Shown: positions 1 through 8,610 of the stretch, piece after piece | Layout of the letters: each line of letters starts with the position of its first letter | Position numbering within the stretch: position 1 is the stretch's first letter | From: Sphingobacteriales bacterium | Lineage (GTDB): Bacteria > Bacteroidota > Bacteroidia > Chitinophagales > UBA2359 | NCBI GenBank assembly: GCA_016706405.1 | Contig: JADJJT010000003.1 | Coordinates: forward strand, 782,501-846,500 | Direction: 5' to 3' | Length of the DNA: 64,000 bases | The notes under the pieces: model-generated | Database searches by the model: none | What the model was told of the DNA's origin: nothing | What the model saw: only the letters and a program-made list of their open reading frames with translations | Made by a program: the position numbers and the translations under genes

Positions 1-2
1 AA

Positions 3-422
3 AACATAAAAGATGCTTCGAAAAAAATGAAAGAAGAATTTGAAGAGTTTCGGACTTCTGCCCAAGGTTTGGTAAAAACTATTGTGGAGGCTGGTATGGA
101 ATTGGTAAGTTTGGCCAAAAACAGAGTTGAAGATTCGGTTAGTACTTTTGGTGGTAAGGCTAAGGCCTTTGGTGCCAAAGCTAAAGAAGCTGCCGATAAC
201 CCCGAAGAAGCCGTTGCCGAACTTAAAGAGGAAGCCGCCACCGCCAAAGAACGCTTGCAAAAAAAGATTCAGAAAGTTGCCTCCGAAATTCGGGCGCGCT
301 TTGACACCCCCAGCCGTAAAGAGTATAAAAAACTGTTGAAACGTGTTAAAAAACTTGAAAAAAAGATAGACAAACTTAATAATGGCGAAGCGACTAAAAG
401 CGAGAATGTAGTGACTGAATAG
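3..422 (+). CDS. Helical coiled-coil protein, 5'-truncated by window edge
   Basis: The frame is open to the left edge. The first internal ATG is at 27, but the codons before it (N-I-K-D-A-S-K-K) continue the same charged helix, so the real start is probably outside the window. The protein is almost entirely amphipathic helix rich in K, E and A, ending in a lysine-rich coiled coil (about residues 85-118 from the ATG). It has no Cys or Trp and no catalytic motif. Composition resembles YtxH, phasin or apolipoprotein-like helical proteins, and nothing more specific can be said. A strong hairpin terminator follows 28 bases after the stop. Confidence 0.7.
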   Translation, partial: NIKDASKKMKEEFEEFRTSAQGLVKTIVEAGMELVSLAKNRVEDSVSTFGGKAKAFGAKAKEAADNPEEAVAELKEEAATAKERLQKKIQKVASEIRARFDTPSRKEYKKLLKRVKKLEKKIDKLNNGEATKSENVVTE

Positions 423-450
423 TTTGATGCCCTAATTTTTAAAGATGTTT

Positions 451-500
451 ACCGTTATCTGGTGGAATATTTTATATTTTCCGGATAACGGTATTTTTTT
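451..500 (+). terminator. Rho-independent terminator of the coiled-coil gene
   Basis: A 12-base stem (451-462 with 481-492, one mismatch) closes an 18-base loop and runs into a T-rich tract at 493-500. The right arm contains TCCGGA. It lies just after the gene ending at 422. Confidence 0.8.
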
Positions 501-681
501 CTCAAAGGTGTTGGGTATTTCTGATATCTAATATCCGGAGGAAAAAAAATTATGTTAGAATCAATTTTGCTCTTGTGGTCATTTAGTTCCGGATAACAGA
601 GACAAAAAAACGAAGTTCTAAAATCATGTTTGTCTTCAATTATACTCAAACAACCACTAACTAACAAGTATTAACACAATA
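501..681. other. Intergenic stretch, no supported gene
   Basis: This A/T-rich stretch lies between two + strand hairpins and holds TCCGGA at about 533 and 590. A 70-residue minus-strand frame (455-667) has no protein-like composition and overlaps the terminator, so I do not call it. A small RNA ending at the 682-719 hairpin is possible but unsupported. Confidence 0.4.
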
Positions 682-719
682 CCCGCATACAGTACAAGTT
701 CTGTATGCGGGCATTTTTA
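682..719 (+). terminator. Perfect 11-bp hairpin with T tract
   Basis: Arms 682-692 and 701-711 pair perfectly around an 8-base loop, and T-rich sequence follows on the + strand. It sits 47 bases past the stop of the minus-strand MetS-like gene, so it may act from both sides. The + strand transcript it would end is not obvious. Confidence 0.6.
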
Positions 720-766
720 TTTATTCAATTATGGATTTATCCTATTCAGCGCAAATAAGTATTAAA

Positions 767-916
767 TTATTTCGACAAGTCCATAAAGGGTTTTTCGCTG
801 TCGGGGGTATGATCCGGATTGGGTGGGGTTACTAACATTTTATAAAAAAAGTAAACGGTAGCAACCGTAACCAAACCCATTGAAAACAGCATCATTAATA
901 AAGCAGATGTATTCAT
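767..916 (-). CDS. metS: MetS-like small subunit of NSS transporter
   Basis: A 49-residue protein beginning MNTSALLMMLFSMGLVTVAT. It has one hydrophobic segment (about residues 5-25) and a short proline-rich tail ending in FMDLSK. It lies 30 bases after the stop of the NSS transporter on the same strand. Known of the family: in Corynebacterium glutamicum the methionine/alanine NSS transporter MetP needs a tiny one-helix partner, MetS, and such small subunits follow NSS genes in many Bacteroidota. Size, single helix, proline-rich tail and position all fit. The assignment rests on context and architecture; no alignment was made. Confidence 0.75.
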   Translation of the reverse strand: MNTSALLMMLFSMGLVTVATVYFFYKMLVTPPNPDHTPDSEKPFMDLSK

Positions 917-946
917 ATAATTTATATTATTGTTATTTTATTCTTT

Positions 947-2485
947 TTATTCTGTTGTAATAGGTCTTCCTTGTTTTAGTCGTTTATAATAAGCAACGCG
1001 CACTAAATAAGCTACACCAACAAATACGGCCAGCAATAATAAGCGCGAAGCTACTACGTAGGGGCTTGAGAAGTCGGTTATTTTTTTAAAAAGATCGGGC
1101 AAGCTAAATACAAATACAGCCAATAAAAATAGTGGTGTAATATATTTTATGACAATTTTAAAAACTTCGGGAATTTTTATGTCGGCTCCGCGGTTAAGTT
1201 CGTCCCAACCTTTATTGATGCCAAATATCCAGGCAAATAAAATGATTTCGAAGAGCGCAAATACTACCAACGAAACAGTTCCGGCCCAATAGTCGAACTC
1301 GTCAAAAACGCCTTCGTTAAAAAACAATACGGTGGGCAAGCCCAATACAAGCACTACCGCCCCAAACGCCCAGGCAGATGGTTCGCGTTTCCAGCCAAAC
1401 TCGTCTTGCATAAATCCCATACACGGTGTACCCATAGCCAAAGAGGAAGTTATGCCGGCAAAAAACAGCAATCCAAACCACATAACACTTGATATTAAGG
1501 CTAAAAATGGCCCCCATTGCTGGAACAAATAAGGCAAAGTGCGAAAACCAAGACCTAAGCCGCCGTTTTGTGTTAATTCAATTACTTTATCAATACCCAA
1601 ATAACCTACCGATATAGGGATAATAATTGCGCTGCCCAATACAACTTCTACAAACTCGTTCATCCATCCGGCACTCATTGAGTTTAAGGCAATATCGTCG
1701 TTAGCGCGCACATACGAGGCATAACATTGGATACTTCCCATGCCTACTGATAAAGTAAAAAATATTTGCCCGGCTGCAGCCAACCAAACTTTTGGACTCC
1801 AAATACTACTAAGGTCGGGTGTCCATAAAAAGTTAAGCCCCATGGTGCCGGGGTTAACAGCGCCATCTACGCCGGGTGTAAGCATAACGGCCTTAATGGC
1901 CAAAAATATGCCAAATATAATGAGCAAAGGCATTCCAATGCGGGCTACCACCTCAACACCACCACTTAACCCGCGCGACAAAATATAGGTATTAAGTAAC
2001 AGGCAAAGAAGCCAAAAGATAATAGGCATCATATTGTGCAAACTTACATAGCCATCAAACATAGTGCCTACCTGCTCGGCTGTTTTGCCGCCAAACTCGC
2101 CCATAACTGATTGGTAAATATAGCCAAGTGTCCAGCTTTCGAGGTAGCAGTAGTAAGCTGCCACGGCCAAATTGGTAAAAATGCCAAAAACACCTATATA
2201 TTTCCATAAGCGTTGTTTGCCCCCCATAGCGGCTAAAATAAATGGGGTACTGTGGTGACCATGTTTACCGCCGTAACGCCCCATACTCCATTCGACAAAT
2301 AAAAGCGGGATGCCCATTAGTAAAAAACACACTAAATAGGGAATAATAAAAGAGCCGCCGCCGTTTTGTATGGCCTGTACCGGAAACCGTAAAAAATTAC
2401 CTAAACCTACGGCATTGCCCGCCATGGCCAGCACCAGCCCTACCCTGCTGCCCCATGCTTCGTTGTTTGTACTGTTTGTTGTCAT
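947..2485 (-). CDS. Sodium-dependent NSS (SNF) family transporter
   Basis: This 512-residue inner-membrane protein has about 12 hydrophobic segments, the usual number for neurotransmitter:sodium symporters. The first helix carries the hallmark GNAVGLGNFLRFP (about residues 23-35), the unwound sodium- and substrate-binding stretch, preceded by WGSR. A second conserved stretch, SVGMGSIQCYASY, lies in TM6. The family imports amino acids or related solutes with Na+. The downstream MetS-like subunit suggests a MetP-type methionine or alanine carrier, but the substrate cannot be read from sequence. ATG start; the first 10 residues are polar and cytoplasmic. The two genes form an operon. Confidence 0.92.
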   Translation of the reverse strand: MTTNSTNNEAWGSRVGLVLAMAGNAVGLGNFLRFPVQAIQNGGGSFIIPYLVCFLLMGIPLLFVEWSMGRYGGKHGHHSTPFILAAMGGKQRLWKYIGVFGIFTNLAVAAYYCYLESWTLGYIYQSVMGEFGGKTAEQVGTMFDGYVSLHNMMPIIFWLLCLLLNTYILSRGLSGGVEVVARIGMPLLIIFGIFLAIKAVMLTPGVDGAVNPGTMGLNFLWTPDLSSIWSPKVWLAAAGQIFFTLSVGMGSIQCYASYVRANDDIALNSMSAGWMNEFVEVVLGSAIIIPISVGYLGIDKVIELTQNGGLGLGFRTLPYLFQQWGPFLALISSVMWFGLLFFAGITSSLAMGTPCMGFMQDEFGWKREPSAWAFGAVVLVLGLPTVLFFNEGVFDEFDYWAGTVSLVVFALFEIILFAWIFGINKGWDELNRGADIKIPEVFKIVIKYITPLFLLAVFVFSLPDLFKKITDFSSPYVVASRLLLLAVFVGVAYLVRVAYYKRLKQGRPITTE

Positions 2486-2964
2486 TGATATATTTATGGT
2501 TACTAACTTATTTTTTCCCTGTATAGCGTACTTGCCAATATGGGGTTTTACATTAAGGCCTAAAAGTAGTAACTTTAATTTGTTCGGTTGAGTTTTTTTT
2601 TGTAATAGTTATTTTTTTTTACAAAATAATTAAAAAATAATATTTTTAACTAATGGGCTTAAAGTGCATTTATGGCTATTTAAAACTGCTATTTTTGAAG
2701 CGCGGATTTCATAGATGGCGCATTCAAATCACGAAATACATTAAAATATTATCCGGATTGTTTGAAAGTTTTTAGACAGCCGTACGTCAGGTCATCTCCT
2801 AAGCGTGTTAATTTTCGACAAATTTAGGCAATTAACTTTAAACAGCGGCGATTTATGGCCTTGTTTTTTTGCGGTTAATAAATCCGGAGTAAATATATTT
2901 TGAAGTGGGTTGTCTTAATTTTATCCGGAGAAAGGACAGGGCGTCAATTTATCCGGAAAATGCC
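2486..2964. other. Intergenic region with four TCCGGA palindromes
   Basis: No gene is visible here. It is the upstream region of the NSS operon and the downstream side of the pirin locus. TCCGGA occurs at 2752, 2883, 2924 and 2952, four times in about 200 bases, each with A/T flanks. No clear terminator for the pirin-side transcript was found. Confidence 0.5.
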
Positions 2965-3153
2965 TTATTCAGTGCGCTCGGTCATTGCATCTGTTTTTTC
3001 ACCTAAAAACTCTACCCATGCTTCCTTTAAGCATGGGTAATGTTTAGCTGCTTCAACCAAGTTCATAAAAGCCAAAAGGTTGGTTTCAAATCGTTGCTGT
3101 AAAGTTTCATCGGCAATATTGCCTTCGGGCGTAAATGCTTTATGATTCCATTT
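2965..3153 (-). pseudogene. C-terminal remnant, possibly an NAD(P)H-dependent FMN reductase
   Basis: An open minus-strand frame of about 62 codons starts directly after the TMEM175 stop, in another frame. It has no start codon before an internal Met far inside. It reads WNHKAFTPEGNIADETLQQR and then a helical tail, ending in TEE-like charged residues. The stretch HKAFTPEGNIADE resembles the end of NAD(P)H-dependent FMN reductases (HKAFdeeGNL.DE), a family often placed near pirin genes. Lack of a start and of the flavodoxin core make it a gene remnant. A perfect 11-bp inverted repeat (3013-3023 with 3029-3039) lies within it. The family guess is tentative. Confidence 0.4.
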
Positions 3154-3154
3154 T

Positions 3155-3743
3155 TTATTCTTTTAAAATTTTCTCAATTCTTTTGTCTGGCACTATCCAC
3201 ATTATAGCGACGATTAAATAAAGAGCAAAACTAATTAATGGTTGAAAAAAAGATAATGCTATGCCTAAAATATACAGCACCAATGAGCTATTTATACGTT
3301 TGTCGCCACTATATACTTTCCCTAAATTTGAGTTTTTTCCTTCGCTTTTTAGGATAATAAAAATTAGAATTTTGAATGATAAGGCTGCCATAAATAAAAC
3401 AAAACCATACAATGCTATCGGGTTTGGCTGAAATTCATGTTCTCCCATCCAAGCAGTTGTGAAAGGAAAAAGTGAAAGCCAAAAGAGCAAATTTAGGTTA
3501 GCCCATAAAATAGTGCCATTTACTTTATTAACGGCATGTAATAAGAGCCCTTTTACAAAGGTGATGGTTGTTCCAGTAAATACCTACATATATAAAGCTC
3601 AAAATGTACGACACAAAAATAGGCATCATTGGTTGTAATGCTTTAAAACTAACTCCTTCCGGTATTTTTAGTTCAAGCACCATAATTGTAATAATAATGG
3701 CAAGCACCCCATCGCTAAAAGCTTCTAATCTTCCTGTTTTCAT
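3155..3743 (-). pseudogene. TMEM175/DUF1211 potassium channel-like gene, frameshifted
   Basis: Two frames make one protein of about 196 residues. The first (3743 to about 3562) begins MKTGRLEAFSDGVLAIIITI, carrying the R..AFSDG signature that lines the pore of TMEM175 channels, and runs to IYVGIYWNNHH. The second frame resumes with LLLHAVNKVNGTILWANLNL and continues through three more hydrophobic helices to 3155. Removing about 13 bases around 3548-3561 would restore the known family motif NNHHxLLHAV. Those bases form a small palindrome (CCTTT-TAC-AAAGG). It follows pirin by 2 bases. Known role: K+ conductance in bacterial TMEM175 proteins. The next gene downstream is also broken. Confidence 0.8.
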
Positions 3744-3745
3744 AA

Positions 3746-4627
3746 TTATTCTTCTAAATAGCCAAATTTACCTTTATTAAAATCGTCAAACGCTTGTATC
3801 AATTCCTGTCTTGTATTCATTACAAAAGGTCCGTGCGCGGCAATTGGTTCGTTGATTGGTTCTCCACTTAAAATTAATACAATAGCATCTTCTGTTGCCT
3901 GAATTGTAAAATCTTCGCCATCATTAGCCATCAATACAAAATTGTTTACCGGTGCTGGTTCTGAGTTGTTTACGGTTATACTTCCTTCAATTACAAGCAA
4001 AGCTGTATTGTAGTTTTTAGGGAAGGTAAAATCTTCATTAGCACCTTTTTTTAGTTTTGCATTTAAAAGATGTAAGGGCGTAAAAGTAGCGGCACTACCA
4101 TTTACATTTTTGTGTTTTCCTGCTATAACTTCAATTTCGCCGAAGTTATTCTCCAAAACATACCTGTTTATTGTAGCATTTTCTAATGATTGATATTTTG
4201 GCTTACACTCATTTTGTCTTTGGCTGGTAAGTTTACCCAAAGTTGTACCCATCTGAAAATCGCCTCCTTTTTTACTCCATTCTTTTTCGTGAAATTCTTT
4301 GTGCAAAACACCACTTGCGGCGGTCATCCATTGCACATCGCCCTCGCCAATAATACCGCCACCTCCGCTACTATCGTGGTGCTCTACTTTGCCTTTGTAG
4401 GCAATAGTTACCGTTTCAAAACCACGATGCGGGTGAACGCCAACACCTCTTGGTATATCGCTTGGTTCAAAATAATATTTGGAATTGTAATCCATCATAA
4501 TAATTGGATTCATTCGTTGCATATCAAGTCTGTAAGCACTTGGTATAAAATTGTGTACTCTAAATCCATCACCAACAAAATGTGGTTCTCTTGGACTTGC
4601 TACTAATTCTACTGATTTTGTTGCCAT
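3746..4627 (-). CDS. Pirin family protein
   Basis: This 293-residue bicupin is full length for the family. The N-terminal cupin holds the metal site: H65 and H67 in GVGVHPHRGFETV, then H109 and E111 in SGVLHKEFHE, matching the His-x-His and His-x-Glu iron ligands of pirin. The C-terminal cupin spans about residues 180-275. Some bacterial pirins have quercetin 2,3-dioxygenase activity and others regulate metabolic enzymes; the role here is not readable. It lies 74 bases after a Crp/Fnr regulator on the same strand and is almost contiguous with the broken TMEM175 gene, so the three were probably one transcript. Confidence 0.93.
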   Translation of the reverse strand: MATKSVELVASPREPHFVGDGFRVHNFIPSAYRLDMQRMNPIIMMDYNSKYYFEPSDIPRGVGVHPHRGFETVTIAYKGKVEHHDSSGGGGIIGEGDVQWMTAASGVLHKEFHEKEWSKKGGDFQMGTTLGKLTSQRQNECKPKYQSLENATINRYVLENNFGEIEVIAGKHKNVNGSAATFTPLHLLNAKLKKGANEDFTFPKNYNTALLVIEGSITVNNSEPAPVNNFVLMANDGEDFTIQATEDAIVLILSGEPINEPIAAHGPFVMNTRQELIQAFDDFNKGKFGYLEE

Positions 4628-4701
4628 TATTTAATTATTTTAAAATTATGGTACAAAGGTATGGGCATTTAAAATACTGTGCATTGATGTATGGTAAGAA
4701 G

Positions 4702-5295
4702 TCATTTTTTGAAATATTTTGTTGCCAAATCTTTTCTTACTCTGCTCAAACTTTCTGGTGTAATACCCAAATAAGAAGCAATTAATATTTGTGGCACGCG
4801 AAGTGTTAGGTCGGGATAAATTTTTATAAAATCTAAATAGCGTTCTTCGGCACTTGCCCCTAAAAGGCTATTAATTCTCTTTTGTAAATGTCTGATATGA
4901 TTATGTAATAGCTTGTTGTTAAACTCTAAAAAACTTTGATTTGTCTTTGAAAGTTGCAATATAAGTTGCTCGTCAAGTAGGTAAACCGTTGTCGGTTCAA
5001 TAGCTTGTATAAAAAAAGAAGATGGCTGCTTGAAATAAACACTCTCTCTGTCTGATACAAACCAACTTTCGGGTGCAAATTGGATGATGTGCTCTTTACC
5101 TTTGTCGTCTATTGAATATTGCCGCAATAAACCACTTTCAACAAAAAAACTATGCTTACAAAACTCACCTGCTCTTAAGAGAAATTCATTTTTAGCGAAC
5201 GTCGAACTTTTACAATTTAAAATAATTTGTCCAATAGTTTCCTTGTCAAGGTCGCTGTTCGAAGTCAAATAATCTATTAATGTAAATCTGTTCAT
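4702..5295 (-). CDS. Crp/Fnr family transcriptional regulator
   Basis: This 197-residue protein has an N-terminal cyclic-nucleotide-binding-like beta roll (about residues 15-125) and a C-terminal winged helix (about 150-195). The recognition helix region reads VPQILIASYLGITPESLSRV, typical of Bacteroidota Crp-like regulators. The beta roll lacks the Cys cluster of Fnr and the full cAMP-binding signature, so the effector is unknown. It is first in the minus-strand run with pirin, which it may control. ATG start; the upstream stretch to 5540 is noncoding. Confidence 0.88.
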   Translation of the reverse strand: MNRFTLIDYLTSNSDLDKETIGQIILNCKSSTFAKNEFLLRAGEFCKHSFFVESGLLRQYSIDDKGKEHIIQFAPESWFVSDRESVYFKQPSSFFIQAIEPTTVYLLDEQLILQLSKTNQSFLEFNNKLLHNHIRHLQKRINSLLGASAEERYLDFIKIYPDLTLRVPQILIASYLGITPESLSRVRKDLATKYFKK

Positions 5296-5504
5296 AGTTT
5301 ACGAAATATTTCTTAGTTCAACAAATTTACAGCATAAGTTTCAAACAGTGGCAATTTGAGGTTTTGCTTTTTTTGTGCTTTAATAAATCCGGATGAATGA
5401 ATAGGGTTAAAGGCAAAACCTTCCACAAAATTATAATCTTCTTATAAATCCGTATAATACCCTTGTAAAGATTGTTTTGTATGTTCAGTTAAAAATAAAT
5501 TAAC

Positions 5505-5559
5505 TTTGAAAAAAGAATCGGTTACTAAATCTTAAAAAACTAAAACTTAGTAACCGATT
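5505..5559 (-). terminator. Terminator of the TonB receptor gene
   Basis: A perfect 13-bp stem (5516-5528 with 5547-5559) has an 18-base loop. On the minus strand it is followed by a T run (the A's at 5509-5514). It begins 11 bases after the receptor stop. Confidence 0.85.
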
Positions 5560-5569
5560 ATTATACTTT

Positions 5570-7819
5570 TTAAAAGTCAGTTCGCAAACATACCACTATA
5601 TTGCGTCCGGGTGCACTAATGCCCGAGGCAAAATGGCGGTAGCGGGTATCGAGTAGATTTTCAATGCCTACTTGTAATTCTAAGGCTTTTAACAACTGGT
5701 ATGATGCACGCAAGTTAAACGTCATCCAGGCAGGCATACCCTCGGCGGTGGCAGATTCTTCGTTGTCCTCACCATAGGGATTATAGTCTTCAATATGTTT
5801 CCATCCGTTGTAAAGCATATAAAAGGCTGTGTTAAGTTTTTTATCGCGTGTATTCCAGCTAATTTCGGTTTTACCAAATAACGGTGCAACGTGGTCAAGT
5901 GGCACAAAATCGGTAGCCTCCTTGCGTTTTACCCGTCCATAGGTGGTGCTAAGCATGGTATTAAACCGCCATTGGTCAGCAAACTGCCAAGCCAAAGCCC
6001 AACTGGTACCATACACGTAACCCTTTTGCGCGTTTTGATTGGCGGTTACCACACTCATAACATCATCGTACATAATACTATCTTGCCCATTGAAGGTAAA
6101 TGGCGCAGTATTAATGGCATTGGTGAGCAAAGTATAAAATCCTACAACTTCGACATCAAATTTGTTGTTGATGGTTTTACGCAAGTTAAGTTCAAAGTTT
6201 TTAGTGTATTCGGGTTTAATATCCGGATTAGGAACTACAACTGCACCCGGCTCGCTATCAAAAACTTTGCCCATATCATCAATATTTGGCACTCTAAACC
6301 CAGTCGAAAACAGTCCGGCAATATGCCAGCCATTTTGGGTATTATACACCAAACCCAACGAACCACTAAGCGCGCCATTATTTTGTTTTACCTCACCCAC
6401 ATCTAATTTATAAAAAGTGGTATCGTCAAAATTGGCCTTTATTTGGGTAATGGTGTATCTAAGACCGCCTTGTAAACGCCAGTTATCGCTTAAACGCCAA
6501 TGGTCAAAAGCATAGGCCGCCGCCGAAGTGTATTGGCTGCCGCCCGACGGGTAACGGGTACTTTGTGGCTGTACTTCGCCGGTTTTTACATGCACCTTGT
6601 TAGCAGTTGAACGCACATCGTTCCAAGCGGCTTCAAGTCCAAAACTAAGGGTATGTGTGCCTAAAGTTTTTTTAGCATCGGCATCGGCAAAAATTACTTT
6701 CACGTTTTCATTTCTGTTATTTTGAAACGACGAGTTAAAATTGCGGTCATGCCTGCTTTCTTTGATGTTTTGGTATGATAAGGTAAATGCAGTTTCATCG
6801 GCAAAACCAACCTGCACCGCTCTGAATTGGTAATTAGCCAGCAGCGCTTTTTCGGGTCCGTAATACCAAACAGCACGGCGGGGCAGGCCCCCTTTTCGTT
6901 CGCTTAGGCGGTCGTAGCGCGGTATGTTATTAGTGGTGCTATAATAAACCTGAAAATTGTGTGAAATCTGCTCATTGGCCTGTATCCGGAATTTTTGCGT
7001 AAAATTATATTGCTTGTATCCGGATGCAATTTGCCGCAAAGGGTCATCGTTAATCAATGTAGTATCCACATCATTAATTCGAGCAGCATAATCATAACAA
7101 GCCCAAAGGCTATCGTTGGCATTTTTGTATAAAAAATTGGCATTTTTGCCTTGGCGCAAGTCGTCAAAGCTGCTAACGGTAGCGCTTGTAATGCCTGCCC
7201 ATTTTTTGGCTCCGTAATTAAAGTTGGCATTTACTGTAAGCTCGTTGGCAGCCGTTCCGTAACGGGCATAGGCCTGGCCATTGAGTTTTAGGCCATCATT
7301 TTGGTTTAACGCGGGGCGGCGGGTAATAAAATGCAATACACCACCTAAGGCATCGCTACCGTAGGCTACCGAACTGGGGCCGTAAACCACCTCAATGCGG
7401 TCTAATTGATTTTGGTCTATGCGCAATACGTTTTGTAAATGGCCGGCGCGGTAAATGGCATTATTAAGGCGCACACCATCTAAAACCAGTAAAACTCTGC
7501 TCGCTTCAAAGCCACGCAAAACAGGGCTTCCGCCCCCAAGTTGGCTTTTTTGCACAAACACCTTGCCCGATGCGGTCAATAGCTCAGCAGCCGTGGGTGC
7601 ATTGGTATTTTTTACTTCGGTGGCATCTATACGCAAAATCTGCTGGGGCAGGTTGCGGCGTTCCTCGGCAAAACGATTGCCCGAAATGACCACCTCGTTT
7701 AGCATCTTTGATGTATCGGATGCGTGCTTGTCAGATGAAGTATTTTGAGCTTTGGTAGGCAAGCAAAAAATAAACAACGTACAAATGATAAATAATTTAA
7801 TGAAATAATTTTTATTCAT
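5570..7819 (-). CDS. TonB-dependent outer-membrane receptor, heme/transferrin-type
   Basis: I place the start at 7819 rather than the longer frame at 7864, because MNKNYFIKLFIICTLFIFCL then KAQ is a clear signal peptide. The plug domain follows (about residues 45-170), with SPVLRGFEASRVLLVLDGVR and DRIEVVYGPSSVAYGSDAL, both hallmarks of TonB receptors. A 22-strand-type barrel makes up the rest and ends in GIENLLDTRYRHFAS and a terminal Phe. The plug and barrel style resemble hemoglobin/transferrin/lactoferrin receptors, so heme or iron uptake is likely but not proven. No TonB box partner, SusD or siderophore gene is adjacent. The gene is followed by its own terminator. Confidence 0.93.
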   Translation of the reverse strand: MNKNYFIKLFIICTLFIFCLPTKAQNTSSDKHASDTSKMLNEVVISGNRFAEERRNLPQQILRIDATEVKNTNAPTAAELLTASGKVFVQKSQLGGGSPVLRGFEASRVLLVLDGVRLNNAIYRAGHLQNVLRIDQNQLDRIEVVYGPSSVAYGSDALGGVLHFITRRPALNQNDGLKLNGQAYARYGTAANELTVNANFNYGAKKWAGITSATVSSFDDLRQGKNANFLYKNANDSLWACYDYAARINDVDTTLINDDPLRQIASGYKQYNFTQKFRIQANEQISHNFQVYYSTTNNIPRYDRLSERKGGLPRRAVWYYGPEKALLANYQFRAVQVGFADETAFTLSYQNIKESRHDRNFNSSFQNNRNENVKVIFADADAKKTLGTHTLSFGLEAAWNDVRSTANKVHVKTGEVQPQSTRYPSGGSQYTSAAAYAFDHWRLSDNWRLQGGLRYTITQIKANFDDTTFYKLDVGEVKQNNGALSGSLGLVYNTQNGWHIAGLFSTGFRVPNIDDMGKVFDSEPGAVVVPNPDIKPEYTKNFELNLRKTINNKFDVEVVGFYTLLTNAINTAPFTFNGQDSIMYDDVMSVVTANQNAQKGYVYGTSWALAWQFADQWRFNTMLSTTYGRVKRKEATDFVPLDHVAPLFGKTEISWNTRDKKLNTAFYMLYNGWKHIEDYNPYGEDNEESATAEGMPAWMTFNLRASYQLLKALELQVGIENLLDTRYRHFASGISAPGRNIVVCLRTDF

Positions 7820-7999
7820 TGAAATAAATAATTTTTTTGAATTAGATAAAATAAGATAATACACGTCTATTTCCGGATGTCTTTACATTGCTGTTTGTTA
7901 AAACAGATATGCTATTGCATACGGAAAACAAAACGCGAAAGAACTACAACAAACTCGATTAAAGTAAAATAAAGTTTATTTGGCTGTAGTAATACTATT

Positions 8000-8604
8000 T
8001 TAGCTAATATTTTCGGGTGGAGGCGAAGGTGGTGTTTGTGCGCGCGATAATTCCTTTAGGAAAAATCCGGAAAAACAAGTAATTTGGTTTAAATCATCCG
8101 GATACTTTATAGGTTTAAAGCAGTTGTATCCGGAAAAAAAGGCATCAACCCAAAGCATATCCGGAAGAAAAACACGGGTTTGCCCTTGGTGTGATAGCGG
8201 AGTTTTAGAGGACGATTTAGAAGGAGCAAAAGAATTGGTCTCTTTTTCTAAATAGGCTTGTTCTTCGGCATCGTGCCATAAATGGTAGGTTATGCTATCG
8301 CCGGCTTGTTGCCTGTATTCAACATCGTAGAGTTTACCCTGATAATAAATTTCAAAATTTACCGGATACGTAACTGGTAAAGTTAGGCAAATATGCCGGT
8401 CGGGGTATTTACTTTTAAGCTGCCTTTTTTTTTCTCTTTTTCTTTGTGGTTGCCAATATCGTAATAGTAAGCCCGTCTTTGCCAACTGTTTTTATACACA
8501 GCTATATTGTAATTTATTACGCTATAATAGGCCAAACTGCTGCCCAATACTAATAGTAAACATACAATAGCTAACAAGGGACGGTATGGAAACAATTGCG
8601 GCAA
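8000..8604 (-). CDS. Single-helix membrane protein, interrupted by a frameshift in an A9 run
   Basis: The protein starts at 8604 with MPQLFPYRPLLAIVCLLLVL, one transmembrane anchor, then a charged linker ending in NHKEKEKKK. The reading then continues one base back in another frame as RQLKSKYPDRHICLTLPVTY to the stop at 8000. The join is a run of nine A on the coding strand (8425-8433), where a -1 slip or a missing base restores one protein of about 200 residues. The second half looks like an extracytoplasmic beta-rich domain ending in a proline-rich tail. It lies 6 bases after kynureninase on the same strand. I recognise no family. Either a sequencing indel or true slippage could explain the break. 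Confidence 0.7.
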
Positions 8605-8610
8605 ACTAAA

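Noticed and set aside
455..667. 70-residue minus-strand frame after the coiled-coil gene
   Set aside because: Overlaps a terminator hairpin and has no protein-like features.
3013..3039. 11-bp inverted repeat considered as a terminator
   Set aside because: It lies inside the remnant frame and has no T run on either strand.
4190..4606. 138-residue + strand frame over pirin
   Set aside because: Antisense to conserved pirin metal-binding motifs.
5891..6406. 171-residue + strand frame over the TonB receptor
   Set aside because: Antisense to a well-supported receptor gene; no motif.
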